From: Bradyrhizobium sp. 138
GTDB lineage: Bacteria; Pseudomonadota; Alphaproteobacteria; Rhizobiales; Xanthobacteraceae
Reading direction: 5' to 3'
Length of the DNA: 64,000 nucleotides
Assembly (NCBI RefSeq): GCF_023074075.1
Contig: NZ_JADPKT010000089.1
Span: 1-64,000, forward strand
The position numbers and the translations under genes are program-made. Below the pieces are notes generated by a model, which was given only the letters and a program-made list of their open reading frames with translations, searched no databases and was not told the DNA's origin. This document shows, piece by piece, positions 46,204 to 54,786 of this stretch (position 1 is its first letter; each line of letters starts with the position of its first letter).

Positions 46204-47046
46204 ATGAGTCGTTGGATAGGTGCGATCATCGCGACTGTTGTAGGTGTGGTTGCGCTGTGCGGGCCGGCCTCCGTGCCCGCTCGAGCCGAAAACCCCTCCC
46301 TGGTGCTCGACCGGATCAAGGCCAGTGGCAAGCTCAAATTTCCGGTGATGGTTGCGGAGGAGCCGGGCTACCTCAAGGATCCGCGCACCGGCGAATGGTC
46401 TGGATTCTTCGTCGACTGGGGTAAGGACATTGCCAGTCTGCTTGGCGTTCAGATCGAATTTTATGAGACGACCTGGGGCAATCTTGCTGCCGATTTCCAG
46501 GCCGGCAAGGTGGATCTCGCGGTAGCGCTGAACCCCAATCCGCGTCGCGGGCTCGTTATCGACTACGTGCCGGGATCCATCGTTGAAGGCATCTGGGCGC
46601 TTGTCGCGCGCCCCGGCTTCGCGCCAAAGACCTGGCGTGAAATGGACAAGAAGGAAGTTCGCGTCGCTGTGCAGAAGGGCGGCACCATGCAGGTGATCGC
46701 TGAAGCCGTAATTCCCAGCTCCACCATCGTCGTAGTGCCGACGCGCGACCAGGCAGTGCTGGAATTGCAGTCAGGCAAGGTCGATGCGATTATCGTGGCC
46801 GACCAGGACGCCGCACTCCTCGACTCCAAGGGCGTCGGCAAGGCCGTGGTGCCCACGCCGGTCCTGCGCAACCCGGCGACAATCGGCATCCGTCGCGAAG
46901 CTGGCAACGAGGGGTTCTCCAACTTCTTGGCCAACTGGATGTCCCAGCAGAATTCTCTCGGCCTCGCCTGCTCGCGCATCACTCGCTACATGCTCGATCG
47001 CGGCATCGACATGAAAGTCGTTCCTCAGTCCGGCAAGTATTGCTGA
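46204..47046 (+). CDS. Amino-acid ABC transporter substrate-binding protein (family 3)
   Basis: 280 residues with a cleavable signal (a hydrophobic IIATVVGVVALCGPASVPARA region, cleavage near residue 29, cited by its span). The mature protein has the family-3 fold: GKLKFPVMVAEEPGYLKD near 42-59, GFFVDWGKDIASLLG near 66-80 and AVQKGGTMQVI near 157. Strong ribosome site AAAGGAG. It would capture hydroxyproline in the periplasm for the permease and ATPase encoded further down. Only one permease gene is present, as in several amino-acid importers. Confidence 0.92.
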   Translation: MSRWIGAIIATVVGVVALCGPASVPARAENPSLVLDRIKASGKLKFPVMVAEEPGYLKDPRTGEWSGFFVDWGKDIASLLGVQIEFYETTWGNLAADFQAGKVDLAVALNPNPRRGLVIDYVPGSIVEGIWALVARPGFAPKTWREMDKKEVRVAVQKGGTMQVIAEAVIPSSTIVVVPTRDQAVLELQSGKVDAIIVADQDAALLDSKGVGKAVVPTPVLRNPATIGIRREAGNEGFSNFLANWMSQQNSLGLACSRITRYMLDRGIDMKVVPQSGKYC

Positions 47047-47050
47047 CGCC

Positions 47051-48022
47051 ATGCGTGCGAGTCGTCTGTTCACTGTCGTCGACAGTCACACCGCAGGACA
47101 TCCCACCCGAACGGTCATGGCGGGCATTCCTCCGCTGCGCGGGCAGAGTGTGCGCGAGCAGCGGGATGATTTCCGCAACAACCATGACGGTTTGAGAACG
47201 CTTCTGCTGCATGAACCGCGCGGGCATGCCGCCATGGCGGCGGCGGTGCCCGTGCCCTCCCGCGAAGCGGACCAGGGGCTGTTCTTCATCTTCTCTTACG
47301 TTTACGCCGACATGTGCGGTCATGCCACGATCGGCTACATCGCCAGTTTGGCGGCTATGGGAGCTCTCCCGCAGGGCTTCGAGCAAAATGGCATGTCCAT
47401 AGAGACGCCGGCGGGTATCGTCCACGTGACCGGTACGTTCGATTCTGGCCGGCTCACTGCCGTCCTGTTGCGGAATGTACCCTCTTACGTTCTTGCCTCC
47501 GACGTTATTTCGGAGATCGAAGGCGTCGGCAGAGTAGCGTGCGACATCGCGTATAGCGGTATCATATACGCGCTTGTCGACGCTGACCAGGTCGATCTTC
47601 CCTTCGATATTGACCATGCTACCGGATGGTGCCGCGCGGGCATCTCCATCAAGCAAGCCCTCAATGGTCGCAGCGGAGTGCCGCAGGTCGATAGCGTGTT
47701 ATTTCATCGTTCCATCGACGGTGGTGCGCGCCATCTGGTCATTCTGGCCGCCAACAAGTTCGACCGTTCGCCCTGTGGCACGGGTACTTCTGCTCGGCTT
47801 GCCCAACTCCACTCCCGCGGACAGTTGGAAATAGGCGCCTCATACCGTGCAGAGAACATCCTCGGCGTTCCCTTCGAAGCCAAAGTGGTGGGCTTGGCTA
47901 AGGCGAGTGACGGCAAACCCGCCGTGATTCCGGAGGTGCGAGGTATGGCTCATATCAGCGCATTCTCCACCCTTGTGCTGGAAGCGGACGACCCGCTGCC
48001 CGCAGGTTTCCTTCCCACCTGA
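47051..48022 (+). CDS. Proline racemase family, 4-hydroxyproline 2-epimerase
   Basis: 323 residues, four bases after the binding-protein stop. Both catalytic cysteines are in place: C89 in ADMCGHATIG and C242 in DRSPCGTGTSAR. Having Cys at both positions separates racemases/epimerases from the Ser- or Thr-containing dehydratases of this family. It inverts C2 of trans-4-hydroxy-L-proline to give cis-4-hydroxy-D-proline. The adjacent D-amino-acid dehydrogenase, DHDPS-like and semialdehyde dehydrogenase genes make this reading secure. Confidence 0.94.
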   Translation: MRASRLFTVVDSHTAGHPTRTVMAGIPPLRGQSVREQRDDFRNNHDGLRTLLLHEPRGHAAMAAAVPVPSREADQGLFFIFSYVYADMCGHATIGYIASLAAMGALPQGFEQNGMSIETPAGIVHVTGTFDSGRLTAVLLRNVPSYVLASDVISEIEGVGRVACDIAYSGIIYALVDADQVDLPFDIDHATGWCRAGISIKQALNGRSGVPQVDSVLFHRSIDGGARHLVILAANKFDRSPCGTGTSARLAQLHSRGQLEIGASYRAENILGVPFEAKVVGLAKASDGKPAVIPEVRGMAHISAFSTLVLEADDPLPAGFLPT

Positions 48023-48033
48023 CGGAGAGCACC

Positions 48034-48687
48034 ATGAAATTCGATCCGTCCATTGTCTTTGCGAATTGGGACATCCTTGCCTACGGACTGCTGGTCACCC
48101 TGAAATACACGATCTACACCTGCGCCATCGGGCTCGCGATCGGTCTTCTTGTGGCGCTGCTTCAGCTCACCCCATGGCCACTCATGCGATGGAGCGGGCG
48201 AGTCTGGGTCGAGTTCTTCCGCAACATCCCGCTGCTGGTGTTGCTGATGTGGACCTACTACGCCCTGCCAATTTTTCTTCAGATCCAGATCGGCAAGGAA
48301 ACCGCGGGCGTTCTGGGTCTCGGGTTCTACGCGAGCGGCTTCTATGCCGAGATCCTGCGCGCCGGAGTCCAGTCGATCGATCATGGCCAGACCGACGCGG
48401 CCATCGCGTTGGGCATGGGGTACTTCCAGCGCATGAAGCGGATCATCTTGCCGCAGGCACTGCGCCGCATGGTGCCGCCACTGATGGGGCAGACCATCAT
48501 GCAGCTCAAAAACACGACCCTTCTCTCGGTTCTGACTATTCCTGATCTGCTCTATCAGGCCGGCTACATCGCCAGTTTCACCTATCGGCCGATGGAGGTC
48601 TACACCGTTATCGGCGCCGTCTTCATCCTCATGCTGTTTCCCCTCAGCGCTCTTTCGCGCCGGTTCGAACGCAAGGAGGCCGCGTGA
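48034..48687 (+). CDS. Amino-acid ABC transporter permease (HisM/GlnP type)
   Basis: 217 residues with about five membrane helices. The N-terminal gate segment LAYGLLVTLKYTIYTCAIGL near 14-33, FRNIPLLVLLMW near 65-76 and the EAA loop AIALGMGYFQRMKRIILPQALRR near 124-146 are typical (each cited by span). A full ribosome site (GGAGAGC) precedes it. Works with the binding protein at 46204 and the ATPase immediately after. Confidence 0.93.
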   Translation: MKFDPSIVFANWDILAYGLLVTLKYTIYTCAIGLAIGLLVALLQLTPWPLMRWSGRVWVEFFRNIPLLVLLMWTYYALPIFLQIQIGKETAGVLGLGFYASGFYAEILRAGVQSIDHGQTDAAIALGMGYFQRMKRIILPQALRRMVPPLMGQTIMQLKNTTLLSVLTIPDLLYQAGYIASFTYRPMEVYTVIGAVFILMLFPLSALSRRFERKEAA

Positions 48688-49526
48688 TGATTGCAACATC
48701 CACCGAAGTAGTACTGAGCGTGCGTGGCATCGAGAAGTCTTACGGGAAGAACCATGTACTGCGCGGCGTCGATCTCGATGTCCATCGCGGAGAGGTGGTC
48801 TGCCTGATTGGTGCGAGCGGTTCGGGCAAAACCTCGCTGTTGCGCTGCATGAATTTGTTGATGGAGCCCGACCAGGGGGAGATCGTCATCGAGGGGGCGC
48901 CTCTATTCCGCAGCGCGGGTGACGAGCGGCTGAAGCTCTCCGGCAGGCAGGTCAGCGCTGTGCGCATCAAGACCGGCATGGTCTTCCAGAGCTTCAACCT
49001 ATTCCCCCACCGCACCGCGCTCGAGAACATTATCGAAGCCCCGCTGGTGGTGAAGAAGGTGCCGCGTGCCGAAGCCGAGGCTCGAGCGCTCGAACTCCTC
49101 ACCCGAATGGGTCTTCCCGACGCCGGGAATAAATACCCTTCGCAATTGTCGGGCGGCCAGCAGCAGCGCGTCGCCATCGCCAGGGCGCTCGCTATGCAGC
49201 CCACCATCATGCTTTTCGACGAACCGACCTCGGCGCTGGATCCGGAACTGGTGGGAGAAGTACTCGCCGCTATCCGCCAGCTCGCCGCCGACGGAATGAC
49301 CATGGTCATCGTTACCCACGAGATCGGGTTCGCCTATGAATTGGCCGATCGCGTTGTCTTCATGGACCAAGGAGTCGTTGCTGCCAGCGGTGCTCCCCGT
49401 GACCTCCTGCTGTCAGCCGCCAGTCCGCGGCTCGCCGCTTTTGTTGGACGTTTCACAGAACAGGCTCGTCTGCTTGGCCCTCTCGCCGTGCAGCCGGCCG
49501 CACCTTCATTCACATCTCCCAACTAA
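48687..49526 (+). CDS. Amino-acid ABC transporter ATPase (GlnQ/HisP type)
   Basis: 279 residues. Walker A GASGSGKTS near 41-49, signature LSGGQQQR near 155, Walker B IMLFDEPTSALD near 173-184 and the H-loop VTHEIGFAYELADR near 213. Start ATG 48687 overlaps the permease stop by one base (TGATG) and has AAGGAGG seven bases before it; GTG 48684 is the same frame one codon earlier. Energises hydroxyproline uptake. Confidence 0.95.
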   Translation: MIATSTEVVLSVRGIEKSYGKNHVLRGVDLDVHRGEVVCLIGASGSGKTSLLRCMNLLMEPDQGEIVIEGAPLFRSAGDERLKLSGRQVSAVRIKTGMVFQSFNLFPHRTALENIIEAPLVVKKVPRAEAEARALELLTRMGLPDAGNKYPSQLSGGQQQRVAIARALAMQPTIMLFDEPTSALDPELVGEVLAAIRQLAADGMTMVIVTHEIGFAYELADRVVFMDQGVVAASGAPRDLLLSAASPRLAAFVGRFTEQARLLGPLAVQPAAPSFTSPN

Positions 49527-49538
49527 GGAAAACAGATC

Positions 49539-50438
49539 ATGACCGGTACAAACTGGGGCGGTATTTTCCCTGTTCTCGTCACTCCGTTCGGAGCCGATGG
49601 CTCCATCAACGAGCCCCGATACAAGGCGCTCATCGACGAAGCGATTAGCAATGGCGCACAGGGCATCGTGGCGGCTGGCAGCACTGGCGAGTTTTATGCA
49701 CTTACGACGGCCGAGCGCGCGCGGCTCTACAAGTTGACGGTTGATCATGTGGCCAAGCGCGTGCCAGTACTGGCAGGCGTCGCCGATTTGCGTGTAGAAG
49801 ACGTACTGGAAGCGTGTCAGTCAGCGGTCGCTGCGGGCTGCGCAGGCGGCATGATCCTTCCACCCATCTACGCTATGCCGAGCCCGCGTGAGATCGTTGC
49901 TTTCTTCGAGTACATCTCCCGGAACACGTCGCTGCCGCTGATGCTCTACAACAGCCCCCGCCGCGCGGGCGTTGACATCACGCCGGCTCTTGTAGAGCAG
50001 CTCTCTGCACTGCCAACTGTGGTCGCCATCAAGGACAGCTCCGGCCTTATTACTCAGGTAGCTGAGCTTGTGCAGCGCGTGGGCAATAGAATTCGTGTTT
50101 TTGTCGGCTACGAGACCATGATCGTTCCGGCCCGCGCCGTTGGCGCCCATGGCGTCGTCGCCATGGCGCACCAAATCGCCGGTCCGTTGATCCGGGACTA
50201 CTGGGACAAGGCGCTCACTGGCGATAAAGCGTTGGATGCCCTCGGGCGCGACGTCTTCGCCTTCTACCGTTGCTTCCAGTCCGGCGCCTATTACGCCGCC
50301 ATCAAAGAGACCATGAGCCAGCTTGGCCGCGACGCCGGTGGCCCGCGTCTGCCCTTGCTCCCGTTGGCAGCCGAGCAGAAAGCGGCCATCGCGAAGATCA
50401 TCGCCGAGTCCGGACTTGCTCGCTGGGCCAACGCTTGA
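49539..50438 (+). CDS. DHDPS/NAL-family enzyme, probable pyrroline-4-hydroxy-2-carboxylate deaminase
   Basis: 299 residues of the dihydrodipicolinate synthase / N-acetylneuraminate lyase family. Schiff-base lysine K165 in VAIKDSSG, catalytic Tyr137 in LMLYNSPRR, and the GSTGEF loop near 47-52. In hydroxyproline pathways this paralogue converts delta1-pyrroline-4-hydroxy-2-carboxylate to alpha-ketoglutarate semialdehyde and ammonia. That function is inferred from the cluster; the fold itself is certain. It starts 12 bases after the ATPase stop. Confidence 0.9.
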   Translation: MTGTNWGGIFPVLVTPFGADGSINEPRYKALIDEAISNGAQGIVAAGSTGEFYALTTAERARLYKLTVDHVAKRVPVLAGVADLRVEDVLEACQSAVAAGCAGGMILPPIYAMPSPREIVAFFEYISRNTSLPLMLYNSPRRAGVDITPALVEQLSALPTVVAIKDSSGLITQVAELVQRVGNRIRVFVGYETMIVPARAVGAHGVVAMAHQIAGPLIRDYWDKALTGDKALDALGRDVFAFYRCFQSGAYYAAIKETMSQLGRDAGGPRLPLLPLAAEQKAAIAKIIAESGLARWANA

Positions 50439-50667
50439 GGAGAGTCGACCTGCGGTCCTATCTGATCGCAGGAGAGGTCGAGGGTTTTTGGCGGCGCCGA
50501 CGACGGAAGAGGTGGATTTTGTGCAGATAACTAGCGGCTGCAAATCAAGAATTGCATGGCGCGACCGACGTAACGACTCGTTTCATACCTGCATCGACGC
50601 AAGGCCCATGCAGGCGGGCTTGGCTACTAGCATCTGAGCCCAATTCACCTCGTTCAAGGAATAAAAG

Positions 50668-52101
50668 ATGTATACCAAACTTGCACTCCTCATCGACGGC
50701 GAATGGATCGAGGAGACCAATGCTGGGAGCGAGATCGTTCTCAATCCTGCGACCGAACAGCCTCTCGGCACGCTGCCGCACGCCGGAAAGGCCGAGCTTG
50801 ACCGCGCACTCGCGGCGGCAAGCCGAGCCTTTGAGGGGTGGAAGCGTACTTCGGCTTACGAACGTGGCCAGATCTTGCGCCGCGCGGCTGATCTCATGCG
50901 GGAGCGGGTGGAGCACATCGCAACCGTGCTAACCTTGGAGGAAGGTAAGACCCTGGCGGAGGCGAAAGGCGAGATCACCGCCGCGGCAGAGTTTTTTGAC
51001 TGGTTCGCCGAAGAGGGCCGGCGCACCTATGGGCGTGTTATTCCGGCGCGTCTGCGGGATATGCGCCAGACAGTCACACAGGAGCCGGTCGGCCCCGTCG
51101 CTTGCTTCACGCCGTGGAACTTCCCGGCGGTAACGCCCGCCCGCAAAATCGCGCCCGCTCTTGCCGCTGGTTGCACTTGCATCATCAAGCCGGCTGAGGA
51201 AACGCCCGGCACCACGCTCGAAATCGCACGGGCGCTCACCGATGCAGGATTACCCAAAGGCGTGCTGAACGTGGTCTTCGGCGTACCGGCAGACGTCTCT
51301 GAGTACCTCATTCGCTCGCCAGTGATCCGCAAGATTTCCTTCACCGGATCGACCCCGGTTGGACGTCATCTCGCTCGGTTGGCAGGAGAGACGCTGACGC
51401 TCGCCACGATGGAGCTGGGCGGCCATGCGCCCGTGATTGTCGCGAAAGACGCTGACGTTCAGCGAGCGGCGGAGCTCTCCATGGCCATCAAGCTGCGCAA
51501 CACTGGCCAGGTTTGCACCTCGCCGACACGTTTCTTCGTGGAGCACTCCGTGTACGAAGAGTACCTCGAACACGCTCGCGTGTTCGTGGAGAAACAGGTT
51601 GTAGGCGATGGCCTGCAAAAGGACACCACGGTGGGGCCTGTCGCAAACACTCGCCGGGTCGCTGCCATGGATGACCTGATTTCCGACGCCTTATCACATT
51701 CGGCCCGCCTTGTAATCGGAGGCGAGCGGCTGAAGGCGACGGGCCTGATGTACAAGCCTACCATCCTGGCTGACATGCCCGACCAGGCGAGGGCCATGAG
51801 CGAGGAGCCATTCGGCCCGCTTGCACTGATACAACCTGTTGATGACGTAGAGCAGGGCATCGCACGGGCGAACGCCCTGCCGTACGGTCTGGCCGGATAT
51901 GCCTTCACCCGTTCCGCCGCTATTGCCAATCGGATCGCAGGCGAGCTGGAGGTGGGCGTCATCGGCATCAACCAGATGGTGGTGACGATCCCAGAAACGC
52001 CATTCGGAGGAATCGGCGACAGCGGCTGGGGCCGCGAAGGCGGCATCGAGGGGTTGGAATCCTACACTGTAAGAAAGTATGTCGGTCATCTTCATGCCTA
52101 G
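50668..52101 (+). CDS. Aldehyde dehydrogenase, probable alpha-ketoglutarate semialdehyde dehydrogenase
   Basis: 477 residues, NAD(P)-dependent. Catalytic C283 (GQVCTSPTRFF), E249 (MELGGHAP), oxyanion N151 (TPWNFP) and cofactor K174 (IIKPAEETP) are all present. It oxidises the semialdehyde formed by the previous enzyme to alpha-ketoglutarate, completing the route into the TCA cycle. A 230-base gap separates it from the DHDPS-like gene, with no terminator recognised. Substrate assigned from context. Confidence 0.92.
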   Translation: MYTKLALLIDGEWIEETNAGSEIVLNPATEQPLGTLPHAGKAELDRALAAASRAFEGWKRTSAYERGQILRRAADLMRERVEHIATVLTLEEGKTLAEAKGEITAAAEFFDWFAEEGRRTYGRVIPARLRDMRQTVTQEPVGPVACFTPWNFPAVTPARKIAPALAAGCTCIIKPAEETPGTTLEIARALTDAGLPKGVLNVVFGVPADVSEYLIRSPVIRKISFTGSTPVGRHLARLAGETLTLATMELGGHAPVIVAKDADVQRAAELSMAIKLRNTGQVCTSPTRFFVEHSVYEEYLEHARVFVEKQVVGDGLQKDTTVGPVANTRRVAAMDDLISDALSHSARLVIGGERLKATGLMYKPTILADMPDQARAMSEEPFGPLALIQPVDDVEQGIARANALPYGLAGYAFTRSAAIANRIAGELEVGVIGINQMVVTIPETPFGGIGDSGWGREGGIEGLESYTVRKYVGHLHA

Positions 52102-52136
52102 CTGGTGATGAGAGGAATGAGAAAGGAGCGCGGCAG

Positions 52137-53528
52137 GTGAGCTTGGATGGTACATTTTCGGGGTGGCGGCCGCGGAAACTCGCCTCCGAGGGACCGCGTT
52201 ACCTCGCCCTCGTCGGTGCTCTGGAGCAGGACATCGCTAACGGACGGCTGTCTGATGGCGACCGTCTGCCGCCCCACCGTGACTTGGCACGAGAGCTCAA
52301 TCTTTCTGTCGGCACCGTCAGCAAAGCCTATCAGGAAGCCGAGCAGCGCGGCATCGTCAGCGGCCATGTCGGGCAGGGCACTTTTGTCCGGCGGCGTTCC
52401 GCCGCCAGTGCCGAGGTGGCATCAGCAAGGCATGAAGTGCTCAATTTAGCGTTGAATGTGCCTGCCCAAGGAAGCGAAACGCAGATCTTGTCCGCGCTAT
52501 TTAGCGAGGTGGTGCGCGAGCGTGATCTTGCACCTTTGCTGGGCTATCATCCACACGGCGGCATCAGAAGACACCGCGAAATCATCGCAGCCTCGTTGTC
52601 TGATACAGCGTTCGCGGTTGAAACTGAACGCCTGTTCCTGTGCAATGGTGCTCAGCATGCCATAGACGTCGCCCTGCGCCTGGTGGCAAAGCCCGGCGAC
52701 AGTATATTGGTGGATGCGTACACCTATTCTGGGTTCAAAGCCATCGCCGCTGCTAGTCACCTCAACTTGGTCGCTGTGCAGATGGACGGGGAGGGGATGG
52801 ATCCGGAGGAGCTGAAACAGGCCTGCCGCACGTCCGGAGCGCGGGTGCTCTATTGCATGCCGACCTTGCAGAGCCCGACGGCTCGCACCATGAGTCTTGC
52901 TCGTCGGCACAGTATCGCCGAAGTTGTAGAGGAGCTTGATCTCACCGTCATCGAGGATGATGTCTACGGCTTTTTCTTCGCCGAGCGTCCTGTACCGATC
53001 GCCTCTTTGGCACCAAGCCGCACCTTCTACGTCACGTCTTATTCCAAATGCCTTGCACCAGCGTTCCGGCTCGGCACATTGACAGCTCCGAAGGCCTACA
53101 TCGCGCAAGCCGAGCTCCTCCTCCACGCATCCGCTTGGTTCGTCACTCCGATGCTGGGCGAGACAGTGTTGCGGCTGGTTGAGAGTGGCAAGCTTGAAGA
53201 ACTTCTGCGTGAGCGGCGCGTGCAGGCGCTCGAGCGGTATCGGGTGTTTCTGGACGTGTTTCCGAAGGCCGAAAGGCTTCAGTTTCCAGCCTTCTACGGC
53301 TGGTTGCCGTTGCCACAGGAGTGGTCCGCAGATCAACTTGCGGCCGCTGCGCGGGCTCGCGGCATTCTTGTAACCCCCCGCATTGCTTCCGCGGTGGGAG
53401 AAACTGAACCCGGCGCAGTTCGCATCTGCCTTGGTGCGCCGAAAGACACCAAAGAGCTCTCTAATGCCCTTCAGACTCTTTACGATATCCTGAGGTGCCA
53501 CCCGGTGAACGTTGTTTCTGTCGCATAA
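52137..53528 (+). CDS. MocR-type regulator (GntR helix-turn-helix plus aminotransferase domain)
   Basis: 463 residues from GTG 52137, nine bases after AAAGGAG. The N-terminal GntR winged helix spans about 15-85 (LSDGDRLPPHRDLARELNLSVGTVSKAYQE, key residues P-H-R-D and G-T-V-S-K), and the remainder is a fold-type-I aminotransferase-like domain with the PLP lysine in SYSKCLAP near 305. Such regulators sense amino acids or PLP adducts. As the only regulator in the hydroxyproline cluster it probably controls it, perhaps through the repeat at 46155-46182. Confidence 0.93.
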   Translation: MSLDGTFSGWRPRKLASEGPRYLALVGALEQDIANGRLSDGDRLPPHRDLARELNLSVGTVSKAYQEAEQRGIVSGHVGQGTFVRRRSAASAEVASARHEVLNLALNVPAQGSETQILSALFSEVVRERDLAPLLGYHPHGGIRRHREIIAASLSDTAFAVETERLFLCNGAQHAIDVALRLVAKPGDSILVDAYTYSGFKAIAAASHLNLVAVQMDGEGMDPEELKQACRTSGARVLYCMPTLQSPTARTMSLARRHSIAEVVEELDLTVIEDDVYGFFFAERPVPIASLAPSRTFYVTSYSKCLAPAFRLGTLTAPKAYIAQAELLLHASAWFVTPMLGETVLRLVESGKLEELLRERRVQALERYRVFLDVFPKAERLQFPAFYGWLPLPQEWSADQLAAAARARGILVTPRIASAVGETEPGAVRICLGAPKDTKELSNALQTLYDILRCHPVNVVSVA

Positions 53529-53706
53529 CCGCTGATCGATGCGGTCCGTCCTGGGTGTAGGCTGAAGCGGGCGAATTGTAGCAGCAGCGGCCGTGCTCCG
53601 AGCTGAACTATGAGATGACCGGCGAGGCCGGCTTGGTGCACGCCGGAACATGATCGCCGACTTGCCCAGACCTCGATTCCGCCTTTACCTCCTTGAGGTC
53701 TATTGA

Positions 53707-54540
53707 ATGACCATGGCCAACGACGTATGCGCCGAATTTTCCCACCGCTTAGGCATTTTAGGCGCGGGAAGGCTTGGCTCAGCCTTGGCAAGTCGGCTGA
53801 AATCCCTAGGGCTGGATGTGCCGCTTTGGAGCCGGAGACACGAGAATGGTGCTCAGCTGCGCGCCATTACTGCAGGAACCTACTTGCCAGTGAGCTTTGA
53901 TCGTCTCGCTGAAGTTGACGTGCTGTTTTCTGCTATACCGAATCAAGCTCTTTTACGCCTTCCTTCACACGAGCGTTGGCGCAGCTTCAATGGAGTCATA
54001 TTTGCATCAGGAATCGACTCGCAGGTCCAACGCGTCCGAGAAGTATTATCACAGGCTTTGGTCGTTCGACTGAGTCCGGCCATCCCGCCGGGCGGCGGCG
54101 AAATCGCATGCATTGGACTTTTAGATGCATCCGCTTTGGCGGATCACCGCTTGGATTTGGCAAGAGCAGCTTCAGAGTTGCTTGGACCGGTGACATGGAT
54201 CGACGAAGAAGCCCTTTATGATCTTACGACGCTTCTTGCTGGCCCGCTTCTGACGCTTCTGAGATCGGCCCTGTCGCGAACGGTCGAGAAAAGTCTGGAG
54301 GCGGGGCGGCTCCCGATTCAATTCAAGGATGATCTCCAAGACATCCTGTTCAAACAACTGGTGAGGCGATCGCTCGGCAGCAACATGTCTTCCCAACGAG
54401 CCGAAAGTGAACGCTCGACGCCCGGTGGCGTAACAGAGGTCGCACTAGGCCGCAGAGAACATCTCAGTGGCGAGCTCTTTGGAATTGTTGAGTTGATGTT
54501 GCGCCGTATGACGCACCTGCGGAAGGAGCAAGAGACTTGA
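53707..54540 (+). CDS. Pyrroline-5-carboxylate reductase-like NAD(P)-dependent reductase
   Basis: 277 residues. An N-terminal Rossmann fold (LGILGAGRLGSALASRLKSLG near 14-34, cited by G-x-G-x-x-G) leads to the helical C-terminal domain ending with SERSTPGGVTEVAL near 236-249, which corresponds to the substrate-binding T-P-G-G-x-T region of ProC. ProC reduces pyrroline-5-carboxylate to proline. Its position after the hydroxyproline genes suggests a role with cyclic imines from that pathway, but it could also be an unrelated member of the family. Confidence 0.75.
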   Translation: MTMANDVCAEFSHRLGILGAGRLGSALASRLKSLGLDVPLWSRRHENGAQLRAITAGTYLPVSFDRLAEVDVLFSAIPNQALLRLPSHERWRSFNGVIFASGIDSQVQRVREVLSQALVVRLSPAIPPGGGEIACIGLLDASALADHRLDLARAASELLGPVTWIDEEALYDLTTLLAGPLLTLLRSALSRTVEKSLEAGRLPIQFKDDLQDILFKQLVRRSLGSNMSSQRAESERSTPGGVTEVALGRREHLSGELFGIVELMLRRMTHLRKEQET

Positions 54541-54786
54541 TGCACCAGAATGCGAGTTGTGGACTCACTGTAGCGTCATCGGCTTTGAGTGGTGTGGTCA
54601 CATGAACAAGTTCAATCGGACAGCGTATTCGCCGGAGCGCGCCCTCGGCGCAGCATGTGCCCTCCGTCACGGAGTGCTCGACCGGATGGGAAACGATTGT
54701 TTCAACGTAGTCACCGCGGCCGGTGGTTGGTGACTGCGGGATCGGCGATCCGGCTTAAACAATCATATCTGTAAAGAGAGAAGTAC